Part shown: positions 44,270-55,099 of the stretch, in pieces
Layout: the number at the start of each line of letters is the position of its first letter
Numbering within the stretch: position 1 is the first letter of the stretch
Position numbers and translations under genes: made by a program
Source of the DNA: Plantactinospora sp. BC1
Lineage (GTDB): Bacteria; Actinomycetota; Actinomycetes; Mycobacteriales; Micromonosporaceae
NCBI RefSeq assembly: GCF_003030345.1
Contig: NZ_CP028158.1
Span: 186,001 to 250,000, forward strand
Length of the DNA: 64,000 nt
Reading direction: 5' to 3'
The notes under the pieces: model-generated
Database searches by the model: none
The model's input: the letters and a program-made list of their open reading frames with translations, nothing else
What the model was told of the DNA's origin: nothing

Positions 44270-44850
44270 CAGGAAATCCTTACTAGGATGGACTCATTCC
44301 CGATCGCCGCGGCCGATGGAGCCAGTGCATCCAGAATCGCGCGGAGTTGCCGGCCGCCGCGCTTTCAAACGATGCCAATCGTCCCAACGCCGCCAAGCCG
44401 GGACAAGCGGTTGTTGGGTCCTTCGGCAATGGACAACGGGAAACATGAGACGGATTCGGTACGGCCCGACGACGCCGATCATGTGGAGCGGCCCCGCTGG
44501 ATCCCCGAAAGGAGACCGACGATCGGGAGCGTCGGCGCGGACCGGCTGCGGCGGAAGGCTGAATGACCGGCCGGGCGAGCGCGCCGGTCGGCCACAGTTG
44601 TCGTACCCGCGGACCGGTCCGCCCCGGCCAGCCCCCGTGCGGAGCTGGCGTCAGGCGCCGGGCGGCGATTGCGCTGACACCGGGCTGTCGAAAACGCGCA
44701 TCCTCGGGAATCGCCTCGTGCGCCGCCCGCGACTCCGTAGCAGGTCCGGGTCGGTGAAAACCCGCCATGAATGATCTTCGCCGAGTACTGTACTACTGTC
44801 CGTAATGGGCAAACAGTCGATCAAGGTTGTTTCAACACTCGGGGACCTCG
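44270..44850. other. 581-base intergenic region without a clear gene
   Basis: Divergent region between the TIR operon and a secreted protein gene; it should hold both promoters. A 45-codon open frame at 44430-44567 has GC-rich third positions but no ribosome-binding site. No repeats, hairpins or known motifs stand out. Confidence 0.6.
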
Positions 44851-45432
44851 ATGTCGATCCGCGCGCGGCAGCGGCTACTCAGCCTCGCCGCAATCAGCAC
44901 CGTGACGATGCTCGTCGCGCCGGCCGCTGCGGCGGCACCGCCGTACCCGCCACCCCCACCGCCGGACTGGATGGTGGAGGACCCCCCACTGAAGCCCGAC
45001 TGGGCAGAGGTGATCAAGGTGAAGCCCTTCAAGCCGGAGGAGCCGATTCACCTGGGCCACACCGGTGGGATCAACATCAGGTTGTCGTTGCCCACCCCGC
45101 ACCGGCAACGAATGGGCGCGAACGGGAACAGCGAGCTGTACACCACCGCCGACGAGGAGGGCGAGGTTCGGTTCGCCGTGACGTTCAGCGAGGCGGGTAC
45201 GGCGACGATCGAGGCCACCGGGCTGGTCTCGGAGATAACCAGCAGCATGGACCTCACGGCGGTGGAAGACCCGCTACCACGGCTGTTGACGGCGAACGAC
45301 TCCGCGGAACGCCCGCGCCCGGACGAGGAGAGCCGGAACAACCTGGCCCTCGCAGCGTCCACGGTACTGGCGGCACTGGCCGCCGGGACCGTAGCGCTCT
45401 GGCTGGTGCGGCTGCGGCGACGGCATCGCTGA
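44851..45432 (+). CDS. Secreted protein with C-terminal membrane anchor
   Basis: 193 residues from the ATG at 44851 (a TTG at 44827 is possible). Signal peptide (about 1-32, ending PAAAAA), a proline stretch PPYPPPPPPDW, a beta-rich domain of about 100 residues (HTGGINIRLSLPTPHRQRMG, EVRFAVTFSEAGTATIEATG) that looks Ig-like, and a C-terminal transmembrane helix (about 165-185) followed by Arg/His-rich residues. It is probably displayed on the outer face of the cell membrane. No family is recognised. Single gene, ending at a bidirectional terminator. Confidence 0.72.
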   Translation: MSIRARQRLLSLAAISTVTMLVAPAAAAAPPYPPPPPPDWMVEDPPLKPDWAEVIKVKPFKPEEPIHLGHTGGINIRLSLPTPHRQRMGANGNSELYTTADEEGEVRFAVTFSEAGTATIEATGLVSEITSSMDLTAVEDPLPRLLTANDSAERPRPDEESRNNLALAASTVLAALAAGTVALWLVRLRRRHR

Positions 45433-45486
45433 TGTCCGGAACCCCGTAGGCGTCCGCCGGTTCCGATGCCGGCGTCGCCGGCCTGG

Positions 45487-45530
45487 CGCCGCCCGGCGAG
45501 CGACCGGGGTCGGTCACCCGCCGGGCGGCG
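45487..45530. terminator. Bidirectional hairpin terminator
   Basis: Perfect 12-bp stem CGCCGCCCGGCG/CGCCGGGCGGCG with a 20-base loop that can fold further, between the convergent genes ending at 45432 and 45557. Confidence 0.75.
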
Positions 45531-45556
45531 GAGGGGGTGGGCGGAACCTCGGACGG

Positions 45557-48500
45557 TCAGCCGAAGGCGCGGGCCTGCCAGCTCGACACCTGGTCCGCCG
45601 GTAGCGCCTCGGGCAGGATGGCGATCCGGTCGACCTCACCGGTGAGCCGCTGGCCGCCGTCCTGGTCGGCGCCGAACCGCAGCTCCCGGGTGGCGCAGCC
45701 GACGATGCCGCCGTCGGGCACCTTGGCCGTACCGGCCTGCTGGCCGTCGAGGTAGACGACGATGTTGCCGTCGTCGTCCATGGTGACGACCAGGTCGACG
45801 TACCGGCCGGTGGGCACGGTGGCGTTGCTGGTGACACCCGTACCGGAGCCGATGAACCGGAGCTGGTTGCCCGGGGTCAGGTCGATCAGGATCCCGTCGG
45901 TGCCGGGGTCGCCACCGGGCTGGAAGTCGAAGAGTCGCCGGTAGCTGCCGCTGGTGGTCACCTTGACCTCGGCCGCGAACGTCGCCTGCTCCAGATAGCC
46001 GAGGGTGGTCGGCGCGGTACGCAGGAACCGGTTGCCGTCGAGCACCAGCGCGCTGCCGGTCGGCCCGGCGGCGACGTACGCCCCGCCGGTCTGCACGGTC
46101 GCGGTCCGCCCGTTCGGCGAGTGGTCGGTCACCGTGTCGCCGGAGACCGGGTCCCAGGCCACCAGTGGCAGGTCCGGGGCCGGTCGGGCACAGGGCGGCG
46201 GGACCGGCAGCGCGATCGACGTGCCGGCGGTGGCCCGCCATTTGTCGTGGGTCAGCCGCGCCTCGATCCGGTTCGGACCGGGTGCCGCCGCGCCGCCGGG
46301 GGTGACGGTGAACCGGTAGGTTTGCGCGTCACCCGGCCACAGCCGGGGCACCTGGACCCGACCCGGCCGGACCTGCCAGCCCGCCGGCAGCACCAGCTTC
46401 AGCGCCGAGGGCGGCACCTTCTGGTCACCGAGCGCGGAGACGGTCACCGAGACCGTCCCCGACTCGTCGGTCTCCAGCGTCGCCGGAGCGTCGATGGTGA
46501 AGCCGACCTGGGCGGTGGCGACGTACCGGTGGCCGGCCCGGGCGGTGAAGGTCAGCCTGTCGCCCTTCGCCGTCCCGTTCACCTTCCTGCCGGTACCCGC
46601 GTCGACCAGCTCGTACGGGCCGGCGAAGAGCGGACTGCGCACCGTCACCTCGCCGGCCCGGTCGGCGGTCAGCGCGATCTCCGTGGCGGCCCCGGCCGAC
46701 CACGTCGTGTCGACGGTCAGCCCGCCCCGGGCCCGCAGTCCGCGCACCGAGCCGTCGCGCCACGCGCTGGGCAGCGCCGGCAGCACGTGTACCTCACCGG
46801 TCTGGCTCTGCAACAGCATCTCGGCGATCCCGGCGGTCGCGCCGAAGTTGCCGTCGATCTGGAACGGCGGGTGGGTGTCCCATAGGTTCGCCAGGGTGCT
46901 CTGCCGCAACTGCTCGACCAGCATCTTGTGCGCGTGGTCCCCGTCCAGCAGCCGGGACCAGAAGTTGATCTTCCATGCCTTGCTCCACCCCGTACCGCCG
47001 TCGCCGCGCGCGGTGAGCGAGACCTTGGCGGCGGCGGCCAGCTCCGGGTCGTCCAGCGCGGTGATCTGCGCGCCCGGGTGCAGGGCGAAGAGGTGCGAGA
47101 CGTGCCGGTGCTGGTCGTCCGGGTTGTCCAGGTCCTCCTTCCACTCCTGGAGCTGCCCCCAGGAGCCGACCCGCAGCCCCGGGTCGAGGCTGGCCAGCGC
47201 GTCGCGCAGCTCCCGCCGGAACGCGTTGTCGCCGCCGACGATCCCGGCCGCCTCGATCGTGTTGGTGAAGAGTTCCCAGACGATCTGCTGCGACATCGAG
47301 GCACCGGCGGTGAAGTCGCCGTTCTCCGGCGAGTAGCTCGGCGAGACCACCAGCCTGCCGTCGCGCGGGTCGACGACCAGCTCGTCGAGCCAGAAGAGCG
47401 CCAACTCCCTCATCAGCGGGTACGCCCGCTCGCGGAGGAACCGGGTGTCGCCGCTGAACCGGTAGTGCTCGTAGTAGTGCTGGGCCAGCCAGGCACCGGC
47501 CTCCGGGAACCAGAACGACTGCGGATAGCTGTGCAGGCCGGTGAAGCCGTAGACGTTGGTCTCGTTGTTCACCACCCAGCCCCGGTTGCCGTAGATCTGC
47601 TCCGCGGTGACCCGGCCCGGCGGCACCATCGCGTCGACGTAGTCGAAGAACGGGGCGGTGGTCTCCGACAGGTTGGTGGTCTCGGCCGGCCAGTAGTTCA
47701 TCTGGAGGTTGATGTTGACGTGGTAGTCGGCGTCCCAGGGCGGGTTGGTGACGTTGTTCCAGACGCCCTGGAGGTTCGCCGGCAACGAGCCGGGCCGGGA
47801 GGAGGCGATCAGCAGGTAGCGGCCGTAGGCGAAGAAGAGCGCCTCCAGCGCGCGGTCCGCCGCCGACGCCCCGCCGCGATACTGCCGCAGCAGCTCGTCG
47901 GTGGGGATCGCCGGCATCTGCTGGCCGATGTCCAGGCGTACCCGGTCGAAGAGCGCCCGGTGGTCGGCGGTGTGCGCGGCGAGCAGGTCGGGGTAGGACT
48001 TCGCCGCCGCCGCGTCGACGGTGGCGGTGACCCGGGCGTGCGGGTCGGCTCCCCGGTACGTCGGGTACGTGCCGGCGTAGTCGGTGCCGGCGCCCAGCAC
48101 CAGGGTGGCGGAGTCGGCCCCGGCCACCGTGACCGTGCCGTCGGTGCCGTCGGCGACCGTACCGCCGTCGGCGGTCACCTGGATCTGCGACTCGTATTTC
48201 AGCTTGTTGTCGTCGAGGGTGCCGGCGAAGGTGATCCGGCCGCCGCTGGCGGTGACGTTCTTCGAGCGGTTGTTCGGCGCGGTCACCCCGGCGGTGAAGC
48301 CGATCTTCCCGGGCCGGTCGGCGCCGAGCCGCACCACGAGTACCCCGTCGGGCTGGCTGGCGAAGTACTCCCGGGTGTAGCGCACGCCGTCGTGCGCGTA
48401 GGAGACCCTGGCGACCGCCCGGCCGATGTTCAGCTCGCGGCGGTAGTCGCCGACCGTGCCCGGGTCCTCGGTGAGTCGCAGCGACAGCTCCCCGAAGGTG

Positions 48501-48958
48501 TTGTACGACCCGAAGCCGCTCTTCGGCTGGCCGAGCCGGTTCGCCACCTCCTGCGGGCTGAGCCGGCCCCGCTCGTTGATCAGGCGCTGCACCTCCTCGA
48601 TCGCGCCGGGGCGGGGCGAGGTCCAGTTGCCGAAGTTGTAGCCGCCGGCCGAGCCGGGGCCACCGGTCCAGAGCGTCTTCTCGTTGAACTGCACGGTCTC
48701 GGCGGCGACCCGGCCGAAGACCATGCCGCCGAGCGCGCCGTTGCCGATCGGCAGCGCCTGGGTCTCCCAGTCGGCGGCCGGTTCGTCGTACCAGAGGGTG
48801 AGCGGGTCCTCGGCGGAGGCCGCGCTGCCCGACGTGTGGTCGGGGGCGGCGGAGGCGGGGGTGCTGGTGGACCAGGTCGGCAGGAACGCGGTCAGCGCGG
48901 CCACCAGGGCGGCGGCCGTCCACCGACGCGGCGCGGGCCGCCGGTTGGGGTCATCCAT
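45557..48958 (-). CDS. Secreted GH95 alpha-L-fucosidase with LamG domain
   Basis: 1133 residues from the ATG at 48958; the frame extends upstream but only this start gives a signal peptide (about 1-38). GH95 N-domain (about 50-290) with the hallmark [20 protein letters not shown] and [13 protein letters not shown]. The catalytic (alpha/alpha)6 barrel (about 310-760) includes [36 protein letters not shown] and [17 protein letters not shown]. Next comes a NEW3/alpha-galactosidase-associated beta domain (about 790-890) and a C-terminal LamG/concanavalin-like domain (about 920-1130). It releases L-fucose (or the related L-galactose) from glycans outside the cell. A candidate operator lies about 83 bases upstream, and the divergent genes degrade fucose. 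Confidence 0.9.
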   Translation of the reverse strand: MDDPNRRPAPRRWTAAALVAALTAFLPTWSTSTPASAAPDHTSGSAASAEDPLTLWYDEPAADWETQALPIGNGALGGMVFGRVAAETVQFNEKTLWTGGPGSAGGYNFGNWTSPRPGAIEEVQRLINERGRLSPQEVANRLGQPKSGFGSYNTFGELSLRLTEDPGTVGDYRRELNIGRAVARVSYAHDGVRYTREYFASQPDGVLVVRLGADRPGKIGFTAGVTAPNNRSKNVTASGGRITFAGTLDDNKLKYESQIQVTADGGTVADGTDGTVTVAGADSATLVLGAGTDYAGTYPTYRGADPHARVTATVDAAAAKSYPDLLAAHTADHRALFDRVRLDIGQQMPAIPTDELLRQYRGGASAADRALEALFFAYGRYLLIASSRPGSLPANLQGVWNNVTNPPWDADYHVNINLQMNYWPAETTNLSETTAPFFDYVDAMVPPGRVTAEQIYGNRGWVVNNETNVYGFTGLHSYPQSFWFPEAGAWLAQHYYEHYRFSGDTRFLRERAYPLMRELALFWLDELVVDPRDGRLVVSPSYSPENGDFTAGASMSQQIVWELFTNTIEAAGIVGGDNAFRRELRDALASLDPGLRVGSWGQLQEWKEDLDNPDDQHRHVSHLFALHPGAQITALDDPELAAAAKVSLTARGDGGTGWSKAWKINFWSRLLDGDHAHKMLVEQLRQSTLANLWDTHPPFQIDGNFGATAGIAEMLLQSQTGEVHVLPALPSAWRDGSVRGLRARGGLTVDTTWSAGAATEIALTADRAGEVTVRSPLFAGPYELVDAGTGRKVNGTAKGDRLTFTARAGHRYVATAQVGFTIDAPATLETDESGTVSVTVSALGDQKVPPSALKLVLPAGWQVRPGRVQVPRLWPGDAQTYRFTVTPGGAAAPGPNRIEARLTHDKWRATAGTSIALPVPPPCARPAPDLPLVAWDPVSGDTVTDHSPNGRTATVQTGGAYVAAGPTGSALVLDGNRFLRTAPTTLGYLEQATFAAEVKVTTSGSYRRLFDFQPGGDPGTDGILIDLTPGNQLRFIGSGTGVTSNATVPTGRYVDLVVTMDDDGNIVVYLDGQQAGTAKVPDGGIVGCATRELRFGADQDGGQRLTGEVDRIAILPEALPADQVSSWQARAFG

Positions 48959-49039
48959 TGCTGTCTCCGGGTCGTCCAGATGGGCCGGGGGAGAACTCTG
49001 GCGGGGCGGACGCCGCAGCCACGACCACGGGTCCGGCAC

Positions 49040-49050
49040 GCATCCGATGT
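49040..49050. promoter_or_regulatory. Candidate fucose operator GCATCCGATGT
   Basis: Contains the 9-base palindrome CATCCGATG. It lies about 83 bases upstream of the GH95 gene and is one of two sites in the 327-base divergent gap 48959-49285. Confidence 0.5.
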
Positions 49051-49236
49051 TTGGCGATGAGGTTACAAAGGACACCCGGGAGAAACAAGAGAAGATCTTG
49101 GTACGGGCTGCCTGGTCACCCGGGTATCCCCAGGTCGGTCCCGGGTTTCCGACGACGATGACGGCGGTCCCGAGCGGGCGCCGGTAGGCCGGCGATTACC
49201 GTCCCGCTCTTGTGCCCCGGCGAGCGCACCTGATAG

Positions 49237-49247
49237 ACATCGGATGT
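49237..49247. promoter_or_regulatory. Candidate fucose operator ACATCGGATGT
   Basis: Perfect palindrome within GATAGACATCGGATGTATT, 39 bases before the FAH-hydrolase start. The flanks GATAG and ATT are repeated at the 52439 site, so the element is longer than its core. Confidence 0.65.
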
Positions 49248-49285
49248 ATTCCTGACGGGTTGCGATGGAAGTCTGGGGGCGACGG

Positions 49286-50131
49286 GTGAGGCTGTTGCGG
49301 GTGGGCGCACCGGGGCAGGAGACCCCGGCGCTGCTGGACGAGGCCGGGCGGTTGCGCGACCTCGGTGGAGTGGTCGACGACCTGGACGGATCGTTCCTGG
49401 CCGACGGCGGCATCGAGCGGCTGGCCGGGATCGACGTCGAGGGGCTGCCGCTCCTTCCCGACGGCCTCCGGGTCGGGCCACCGCTGCGGCCGGGAAAAAT
49501 CATCTGCATCGGCCTGAACTACCGGGACCACGCCGCCGAGACCGGCGCCCCGCTCCCGGCCGAACCGGTGGTCTTCATGAAGGCCCCGGACACCGTGGTC
49601 GGCCCCGAGGACGAGGTGCTGGTGCCACGCGGCAGCACCAAGACCGACTGGGAGGTCGAGCTGGCCGTGGTGATCGGGCGGACCGCCCGCTACCTGTCCG
49701 GCCCGGCGGAGGCGCTGCGCTGCGTCGCCGGCTACGCCGTCTCGCACGACATCTCCGAGCGGGAGTTCCAGCTCGAACGCGGCGGACAGTGGGACAAGGG
49801 CAAGAACTGCGAGACCTTCAACCCGCTCGGCCCGTGGCTGGTCACCGCCGACGAGGTACCCGACCCGCAGCGGCTGGGGCTGCGGCTCTGGGTCAACGGG
49901 GTGCTCAAGCAGGACGGCAACACCTCGAACATGGTCTTCCCGGTGGCCGAGACCGTGCACTACCTGAGCCAGTTCCTGGTGCTGCATCCCGGCGACGTCA
50001 TCAACACCGGCACCCCGGCCGGGGTGGCGCTCGGCCAGCCCGAACCGAAGCCCTACCTGGTCGCCGGTGACGTCGTCGAGCTGGAGATCGACGGGCTGGG
50101 CCGGCAGCGCCAGACGATGGGGCAGGCATGA
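49286..50131 (+). CDS. FAH-family hydrolase (2,4-diketo-3-deoxy-L-fuconate hydrolase)
   Basis: 281 residues from the GTG at 49286 (MRLLRVG is the usual family beginning; an ATG at 49265 is the alternative). Fumarylacetoacetase-fold landmarks: [33 protein letters not shown], the metal Glu in [11 protein letters not shown] and [12 protein letters not shown]. By pathway context it would cleave 2,4-diketo-3-deoxy-L-fuconate to pyruvate and L-lactate, the last step of non-phosphorylative fucose breakdown. It overlaps the dehydratase gene by 4 bases and is the first of three coupled catabolic genes. Confidence 0.85.
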   Translation: MRLLRVGAPGQETPALLDEAGRLRDLGGVVDDLDGSFLADGGIERLAGIDVEGLPLLPDGLRVGPPLRPGKIICIGLNYRDHAAETGAPLPAEPVVFMKAPDTVVGPEDEVLVPRGSTKTDWEVELAVVIGRTARYLSGPAEALRCVAGYAVSHDISEREFQLERGGQWDKGKNCETFNPLGPWLVTADEVPDPQRLGLRLWVNGVLKQDGNTSNMVFPVAETVHYLSQFLVLHPGDVINTGTPAGVALGQPEPKPYLVAGDVVELEIDGLGRQRQTMGQA

Positions 50132-51447
50132 TCTTCACCGGACTCGACATCGCCGACATCCGCTTCCCGACCTCCCGGGAACTCGACGGCTCGGACGCGA
50201 TGAACCCCGACCCCGACTACTCGGCCGCGTACGTGGTGATCCGTACCGACGCCGGGGACGGACACGAGGGGCACGGCTTCGCCTTCACCATCGGGCGCGG
50301 CAACGACGTGCAGGCGGCGGCGATCGCGTCGCTGCGGCCGTACCTGGTCGGCCGCTCGGTCGAGGCGGTCCTGGCCGACCTCGGCGGCCTCTGGCGGGAA
50401 CTCGTGCACGACTCCCAGCTTCGCTGGCTCGGCCCGGAGAAGGGCGTCATGCACATGGCGGTCGCCGCCGTGGTCAACGCGCTCTGGGACCTGCGGGCCA
50501 AGCGGGCCGGGCTGCCGCTCTGGCGACTGCTGGCCGGGATGAGCCCGGAGGAACTTGTCGACCTGGTCGACTTCCGCTATCTCAGCGACGCGCTGACCCG
50601 CGACGAGGCGCTGGCGATCCTCCGGGCCGGCCGCACCGGCCGGGCCGAGCGGGAGGAACACCTGCTGCGCGACGGCTTCCCCGCCTACACCACCTCGCCC
50701 GGCTGGCTCGGCTACGACGACGAGAAGCTGCGCCGGCTCTGCAAGGAGGCGCTCGCCGACGGCTTCACCCAGATCAAGCTGAAGGTCGGCGCCGACCTGC
50801 ACGACGACATCCGCCGGATGGGGATCGCCCGGCAGACCTGCGGGCCGGACATCCGGATCGCCGTCGACGCCAACCAGCGCTGGGACGTACCGCAGGCGAT
50901 CTCCTGGGTACGCGAGCTGGCGCCCTTCGACCCGTACTGGATCGAGGAGCCGACCAGCCCGGACGACGTCGTCGGGCACGCCACCATCGCCCGGGAACTC
51001 GCCCCGGTCCGGATCGCCACCGGCGAGCACGTGGCGAACCGGGTCGTCTTCAAGCAACTGCTTCAGCTCGGCGCGATCTCCTACCTCCAGATCGACGCCA
51101 GCCGGGTCGCCGGGGTCAACGAGAACATCGCGATCCTGCTGCTGGCGGCGAAGTTCGGCGTGCCGGTCTGCCCGCACGCGGGCGGGGTCGGGCTCTGCGA
51201 ACTCGTCCAGCACCTGTCGATGTTCGACTACGTCGCCGTCGCCGGCTCGATGCAGGACCGGGTCATCGAGTACGTCGACCACCTGCACGAGCACTTCGTC
51301 GACCCGGTGGTGATCCGCCGGGGCCGGTACGTGGCACCGACCGCCCCCGGCTTCAGCGCCACGATGCGCCCGGAGACGCTGACCGAGTACGCCTATCCGG
51401 ACGGCCCGGTCTGGGCCGCCCCGCCGGCCGAGGTGGCGGTGCCGTGA
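50128..51447 (+). CDS. L-fuconate dehydratase (enolase superfamily)
   Basis: 439 residues, the usual length for this enzyme. Starts ATGA-coupled to the FAH gene. The barrel domain shows QIKLKVGAD (KxK base), AVDANQRWD and [15 protein letters not shown] (metal ligands), [15 protein letters not shown] and the family-diagnostic [20 protein letters not shown]. It removes water from L-fuconate to give 2-keto-3-deoxy-L-fuconate. The catalytic Lys, Asp/Glu ligands and His-bearing HAGG loop are all present, so an active enzyme is expected. Confidence 0.93.
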   Translation: MIFTGLDIADIRFPTSRELDGSDAMNPDPDYSAAYVVIRTDAGDGHEGHGFAFTIGRGNDVQAAAIASLRPYLVGRSVEAVLADLGGLWRELVHDSQLRWLGPEKGVMHMAVAAVVNALWDLRAKRAGLPLWRLLAGMSPEELVDLVDFRYLSDALTRDEALAILRAGRTGRAEREEHLLRDGFPAYTTSPGWLGYDDEKLRRLCKEALADGFTQIKLKVGADLHDDIRRMGIARQTCGPDIRIAVDANQRWDVPQAISWVRELAPFDPYWIEEPTSPDDVVGHATIARELAPVRIATGEHVANRVVFKQLLQLGAISYLQIDASRVAGVNENIAILLLAAKFGVPVCPHAGGVGLCELVQHLSMFDYVAVAGSMQDRVIEYVDHLHEHFVDPVVIRRGRYVAPTAPGFSATMRPETLTEYAYPDGPVWAAPPAEVAVP

Positions 51448-52256
51448 CCGTCGAGAACCTCCCCGGCGACGGTGCCGGTGCCGGGGCGGGCGCCGGCCGG
51501 GGCGAGTTCGCCGGCCTGGCGGCGGTGGTGACCGGCGGAGCCTCCGGGATCGGCCTGGCCACCGCCACCCTGCTGGCCGCCCGGGGCGCCCGGGTCGGCT
51601 GCCTGGACCTGAACCCGGGCGGTCTCCCCGAACCGCTGCTCGGGTTCGCCGCCGACGTCTCCGACGACGCCTCGGTACGCGTCGGAGTGGCCGCCGCCGC
51701 CCGGGCGCTCGGCGGCATCGACGTACTCGTCAACAACGCGGGGATCGGCGCGCAGGGCACCGTGGAGTCCAATCCGGACGACGAGTGGCACCGGGTACTC
51801 GACGTGAACGTGGTCGGGATGGTCCGGGTGAGCCGGGCGGCGCTGCCGTACCTGCGCCGCTCCGCGCACGCCGCGATCGTCAACACCTGCTCGATCGCGG
51901 CCTGGGCCGGGCTGCCCAACCGGGCGCTCTACAGCGCCAGCAAGGGCGCGGTGCAGTCGTTGACCCTGGCGATGGCGGCCGACCACGTCCGGGAGGGGAT
52001 CCGGGTCAACTGCGTCAACCCGGGCACCGTGGACACCCCGTGGGTACGCCGGCTGCTGGACTCCGCCGCCGACCCGGCGGCGGAACTCGCCGCACTCCAG
52101 GCCCGCCAGCCCACCGGCCGGCTGGTCGGCGCGGACGAGGTGGCGGCGGCGATCGCCTACCTCGCCAGTCCACTGTCGGGGGCGACCACCGGCACGGTGC
52201 TGGGGGTGGACGGCGGCATGTACGGGCTGCGGCTGCGGCCGAACCCGCCCGGCTGA
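51444..52256 (+). CDS. SDR, 2-keto-3-deoxy-L-fuconate dehydrogenase candidate
   Basis: 270 residues from a GTG overlapping the dehydratase stop (GTGA). Short-chain dehydrogenase fold: nucleotide loop [15 protein letters not shown] in [12 protein letters not shown], catalytic Ser in [10 protein letters not shown], Tyr and Lys in YSASKGAVQ, and the end motif [13 protein letters not shown]. Its position between fuconate dehydratase and the diketo-acid hydrolase chemistry suggests it oxidises 2-keto-3-deoxy-L-fuconate at C4 with NAD. A Gly/Ala-rich N-terminal lead of about 20 residues is unusual and may be disordered. Confidence 0.88.
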   Translation: MTVENLPGDGAGAGAGAGRGEFAGLAAVVTGGASGIGLATATLLAARGARVGCLDLNPGGLPEPLLGFAADVSDDASVRVGVAAAARALGGIDVLVNNAGIGAQGTVESNPDDEWHRVLDVNVVGMVRVSRAALPYLRRSAHAAIVNTCSIAAWAGLPNRALYSASKGAVQSLTLAMAADHVREGIRVNCVNPGTVDTPWVRRLLDSAADPAAELAALQARQPTGRLVGADEVAAAIAYLASPLSGATTGTVLGVDGGMYGLRLRPNPPG

Positions 52257-52352
52257 GCGACCCCGGTCCCGGTCCCTCCGATCCGGACCGTCGGCCGCGC
52301 GGGCGGGTCGCCGGTCCCGTTGCCATTCCCTCGTTCCCTGCCGCCCGGCATC

Positions 52353-52363
52353 CATCCGATGTA
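52353..52363. promoter_or_regulatory. Candidate fucose operator CATCCGATG (upstream site)
   Basis: CCATCCGATGTAA, sharing the 9-base palindrome core, 76 bases before the better match at 52439 in the gap upstream of the importer operon. Confidence 0.45.
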
Positions 52364-52438
52364 ACGATTCCGCGTGGCCGGTGACGGGGCGGCAGATTGC
52401 CGGTTCTGGGTCTTGCGGGGCCACGGGTGGACTGATAG

Positions 52439-52449
52439 ACATCCGATGT
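52439..52449. promoter_or_regulatory. Candidate fucose operator ACATCCGATGT
   Basis: Perfect palindrome in GATAGACATCCGATGTATTA, nearly identical over 19 bases to the 49237 site, and 69 bases upstream of the importer binding-protein gene. A binding site for the FadR-type regulator encoded at 58480 is the simplest reading. Confidence 0.65.
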
Positions 52450-52517
52450 ATTACCCGCGTGTTTCCACATTGCCTCCAAGAACCGCCCACCGTATCCGCA
52501 CCGGATGGAGGACCACA

Positions 52518-53567
52518 GTGAGACATACCGCCAAGTCCCTGGCGGGGATCGCGATGGCCGCGACTCTCGCCGTCGGCACCGTCGCCTGCGGCGAGTCGTC
52601 GTCGAGCGGGACGGGTGGCCAGACCGGCGGCAGCCCGCAGATCGGCATCGACCTGCCCCGCGCCGACTCCGACTTCTGGAACTCGTACGCCAAGTACGTC
52701 CCGCAGTTCGCCGACGAGTACGACATCAACCTGATGTCGCCGACCAACTCGCAGAACGACGTCGCCAAGCTGGTGGCCAACGTGCAGGCGATGGTGAGCC
52801 AGGGCGCCAAGGCGATCGTGATGGCGCCGCAGGACACCGGCGCCATCGCCTCCACCCTGAGCACCCTGGAGTCGAAGAAGATCCCCGTCGTCTCCGTCGA
52901 CACCCGCCCCGACAAGGGCAAGGTCTTCATGGTGGTCCGGGCCGACAACCGGGCGTACGGGCAGAAGGCCTGCGAGTTCCTCGGCGAGAAGCTCGGCGGC
53001 AGGGGCAAAGTGATCGAGTTCCAGGGCTCGCTCTCCTCGATCAACGGCCGGGACCGCTCCGAGGCGTTCGCCGAGTGCATGAAGACGAAGTTCCCCGGGA
53101 TCACCATCTTCGAGGAGCCGACCGAGTGGGAGGGGCCGAAGGCCGCCGCCGCGCTACAGACCCGGCTCGCCCAGCACCCCGACATCAAGGGCATCTACAT
53201 GCAGGCCGGCGGCGTCTTCCTGGCCCCGACGCTCCAGGTGCTGAAGGCGAAGAACCTGCTGGTGCCGCCGACCGACCCGAAGCACATCTTCATCGTCTCC
53301 AACGACGGCATCCCGCAGGAGTTCGAGGCGATCCGCAAGGGCGAAATCGACGCCACCGTCTCGCAGCCCGCCGACCTCTACGCCAAGTGGGCGCTCTATT
53401 ACGCCAAGGCGGCGGCCGAGGGCAAGACCTTCCAGCCCGGCCCGACCGACCACAACAGCACCATCATCGACGTCGGCAACGGCCTGGAGGACCAGATCGC
53501 CGCACCGCTGGTCACGAAGGAGAACGTCGACGATCCGGCGCTCTGGGGAAACCAGATCGGCAAGTGA
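52518..53567 (+). CDS. Sugar ABC transporter substrate-binding lipoprotein (RbsB type)
   Basis: 349 residues from a GTG. A lipoprotein signal peptide ends in the lipobox VGTVAC, followed by a Ser/Gly tether. The receptor is a periplasmic-binding-protein type I (ribose/galactose-like): IGIDLPRADSDFWNSYAKYV, QAMVSQGAKAIVMAPQDTGA, PVVSVDTRPD, FIVSNDGIPQEFEAI. It probably binds L-fucose or a close relative for uptake, given the surrounding catabolic genes. First gene of the importer operon; its TGA overlaps the ATPase ATG. Confidence 0.9.
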   Translation: MRHTAKSLAGIAMAATLAVGTVACGESSSSGTGGQTGGSPQIGIDLPRADSDFWNSYAKYVPQFADEYDINLMSPTNSQNDVAKLVANVQAMVSQGAKAIVMAPQDTGAIASTLSTLESKKIPVVSVDTRPDKGKVFMVVRADNRAYGQKACEFLGEKLGGRGKVIEFQGSLSSINGRDRSEAFAECMKTKFPGITIFEEPTEWEGPKAAAALQTRLAQHPDIKGIYMQAGGVFLAPTLQVLKAKNLLVPPTDPKHIFIVSNDGIPQEFEAIRKGEIDATVSQPADLYAKWALYYAKAAAEGKTFQPGPTDHNSTIIDVGNGLEDQIAAPLVTKENVDDPALWGNQIGK

Positions 53568-55099
53568 TGACCGGTCAGACGCAGACCGCAGGCACCGTGG
53601 CCGGGGCCGTCGCCCCGGCCGCGGAGGCCCGCGACATCTCCAAGCGGTACGGCGCGACCGTCGCGCTGCACTCCGCCGGCATCACCGTCGCACCGGGCGA
53701 GACGCACGCCCTGGTCGGGCGCAACGGCGCTGGCAAGTCCACCCTGGTGGCGATCCTCACCGGACTGCAACGGCCGGACGCCGGCCAGGTGCGCTTCGAC
53801 GGGACCCCCGCACCGGCACTCGCCGACCGGGACGCCTGGCGGCAACGGGTCGCCTGCGTCTACCAGAAGTCGACGATCATCCCGACCCTGACCGTCGCGG
53901 AGAACCTCTTCCTCAACCGCCAGGCCGGTCGCGGGCTGATCGACTGGCGCGGGCTGCGGCGCCGCGCCGCCGACCTGCTCGACGGGTACGGCGTAGCCGT
54001 CGACCCGGCCGCGCCGGCCGGCAGCCTCAGCGTCGAGCAGCGCCAGCTCGTCGAGATCGCCCGCGCGCTCTCCTTCGGTGCGAAGTTCATCATCCTCGAC
54101 GAGCCGACCGCCCAGCTCGACGCCGCCGCGATCGAACGGCTCTTCGACCGGATGCGCGAGTTGCAGGCCGCCGGGGTGACCTTCCTGTTCATCTCGCACC
54201 ACCTCCAGGAGGTCTACGAGGTCTGCCAGACCGTCACGGTGCTGCGCGACGCCCGGCACATCCTGACCCAGCCGGTCGACACGCTCTCCCGGGAGGCGCT
54301 GGTCGCCGCGATGACCGGCGACGCGGGGGAGACCCTGGCCGGGATCGACCGGCCGGCCGTACCGGAGAGCGCGCCGGTCGTACTCGACGTCGCCGGCCTC
54401 GGCCTGGCCGGCTCCTACACCGACGTCGACCTGCGGGTGCGGGCCGGTGAACTGGTCGGGCTGATCGGGTCGGGCAGCAGCGGCAAGGTCGCGCTGGCCG
54501 AGACGATCGCCGGACTGCGCCGCGCCGACACCGGCACGGTGAGCCTGGCCGGCAACACCCCGAAGCCGGGCAGCGTGCCCGCCGCGCTCGCCGCCGGCCT
54601 CGGCTACCTGCCGCAGGACCGGCACCGGGAGGGGCTGGTGCCGCTGCTGTCGGTGGCGGAGAACGCCACCCTGCCGATCACCGACCGGCTCGGGCCGGCC
54701 GGGATCATCACGCCGGCCCGGCAGCGTGCGGTGGCCCGGCGCATGATCGAGCAGTACGACATCAAGACCGACGGTCCACACCAGCCCGTCAACGGCCTCT
54801 CCGGCGGCAACGCCCAGAAGGTCGTGCTCGCCCGCGCGCTGGCGAACGACCCGAAGGCGCTGGTGATGGTGAGCCCCACCGCCGGGGTGGACGTCCGCTC
54901 CAAGGACTCTTTGCTGCGGGCGGTGGCCGAGGCGGCGGCCCGGGGCACCGGGGTGCTGATCGTCTCCGACGAACTCGACGACCTGCGCTCGTGTGACCGG
55001 GTGCTGGTGATGTTCCACGGACGGGTGGTCCGGGAGGTCCGGCGGGGCTGGGCCGACGCCGAACTGGTGACCGCAGTAGAGGGAGTGGAGGAGCCGTGA
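53567..55099 (+). CDS. Sugar ABC transporter double ATPase (RbsA type)
   Basis: 510 residues with two fused ATPase domains, as in RbsA/MglA. Domain 1 has an intact Walker A (VGRNGAGKSTLV), signature LSVEQRQLVEIARAL and Walker B FIILDEPTAQLD. Domain 2 (about 270-510) has the Walker-A-like GSGSSGKVALAE, in which the usual Ser/Thr after Lys is Val, and signature LSGGNAQKVVLARAL; Walker B is LVMVSPTAGVD, lacking the Glu. One degenerate site is common in this family. It powers uptake through the permease encoded next. Confidence 0.92.
   Translation: MTGQTQTAGTVAGAVAPAAEARDISKRYGATVALHSAGITVAPGETHALVGRNGAGKSTLVAILTGLQRPDAGQVRFDGTPAPALADRDAWRQRVACVYQKSTIIPTLTVAENLFLNRQAGRGLIDWRGLRRRAADLLDGYGVAVDPAAPAGSLSVEQRQLVEIARALSFGAKFIILDEPTAQLDAAAIERLFDRMRELQAAGVTFLFISHHLQEVYEVCQTVTVLRDARHILTQPVDTLSREALVAAMTGDAGETLAGIDRPAVPESAPVVLDVAGLGLAGSYTDVDLRVRAGELVGLIGSGSSGKVALAETIAGLRRADTGTVSLAGNTPKPGSVPAALAAGLGYLPQDRHREGLVPLLSVAENATLPITDRLGPAGIITPARQRAVARRMIEQYDIKTDGPHQPVNGLSGGNAQKVVLARALANDPKALVMVSPTAGVDVRSKDSLLRAVAEAAARGTGVLIVSDELDDLRSCDRVLVMFHGRVVREVRRGWADAELVTAVEGVEEP

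Noticed and set aside
44430-44567. 45-codon open frame upstream of the TIR operon
   Set aside because: No Shine-Dalgarno sequence and no similarity that I recognise; left as part of the intergenic region.
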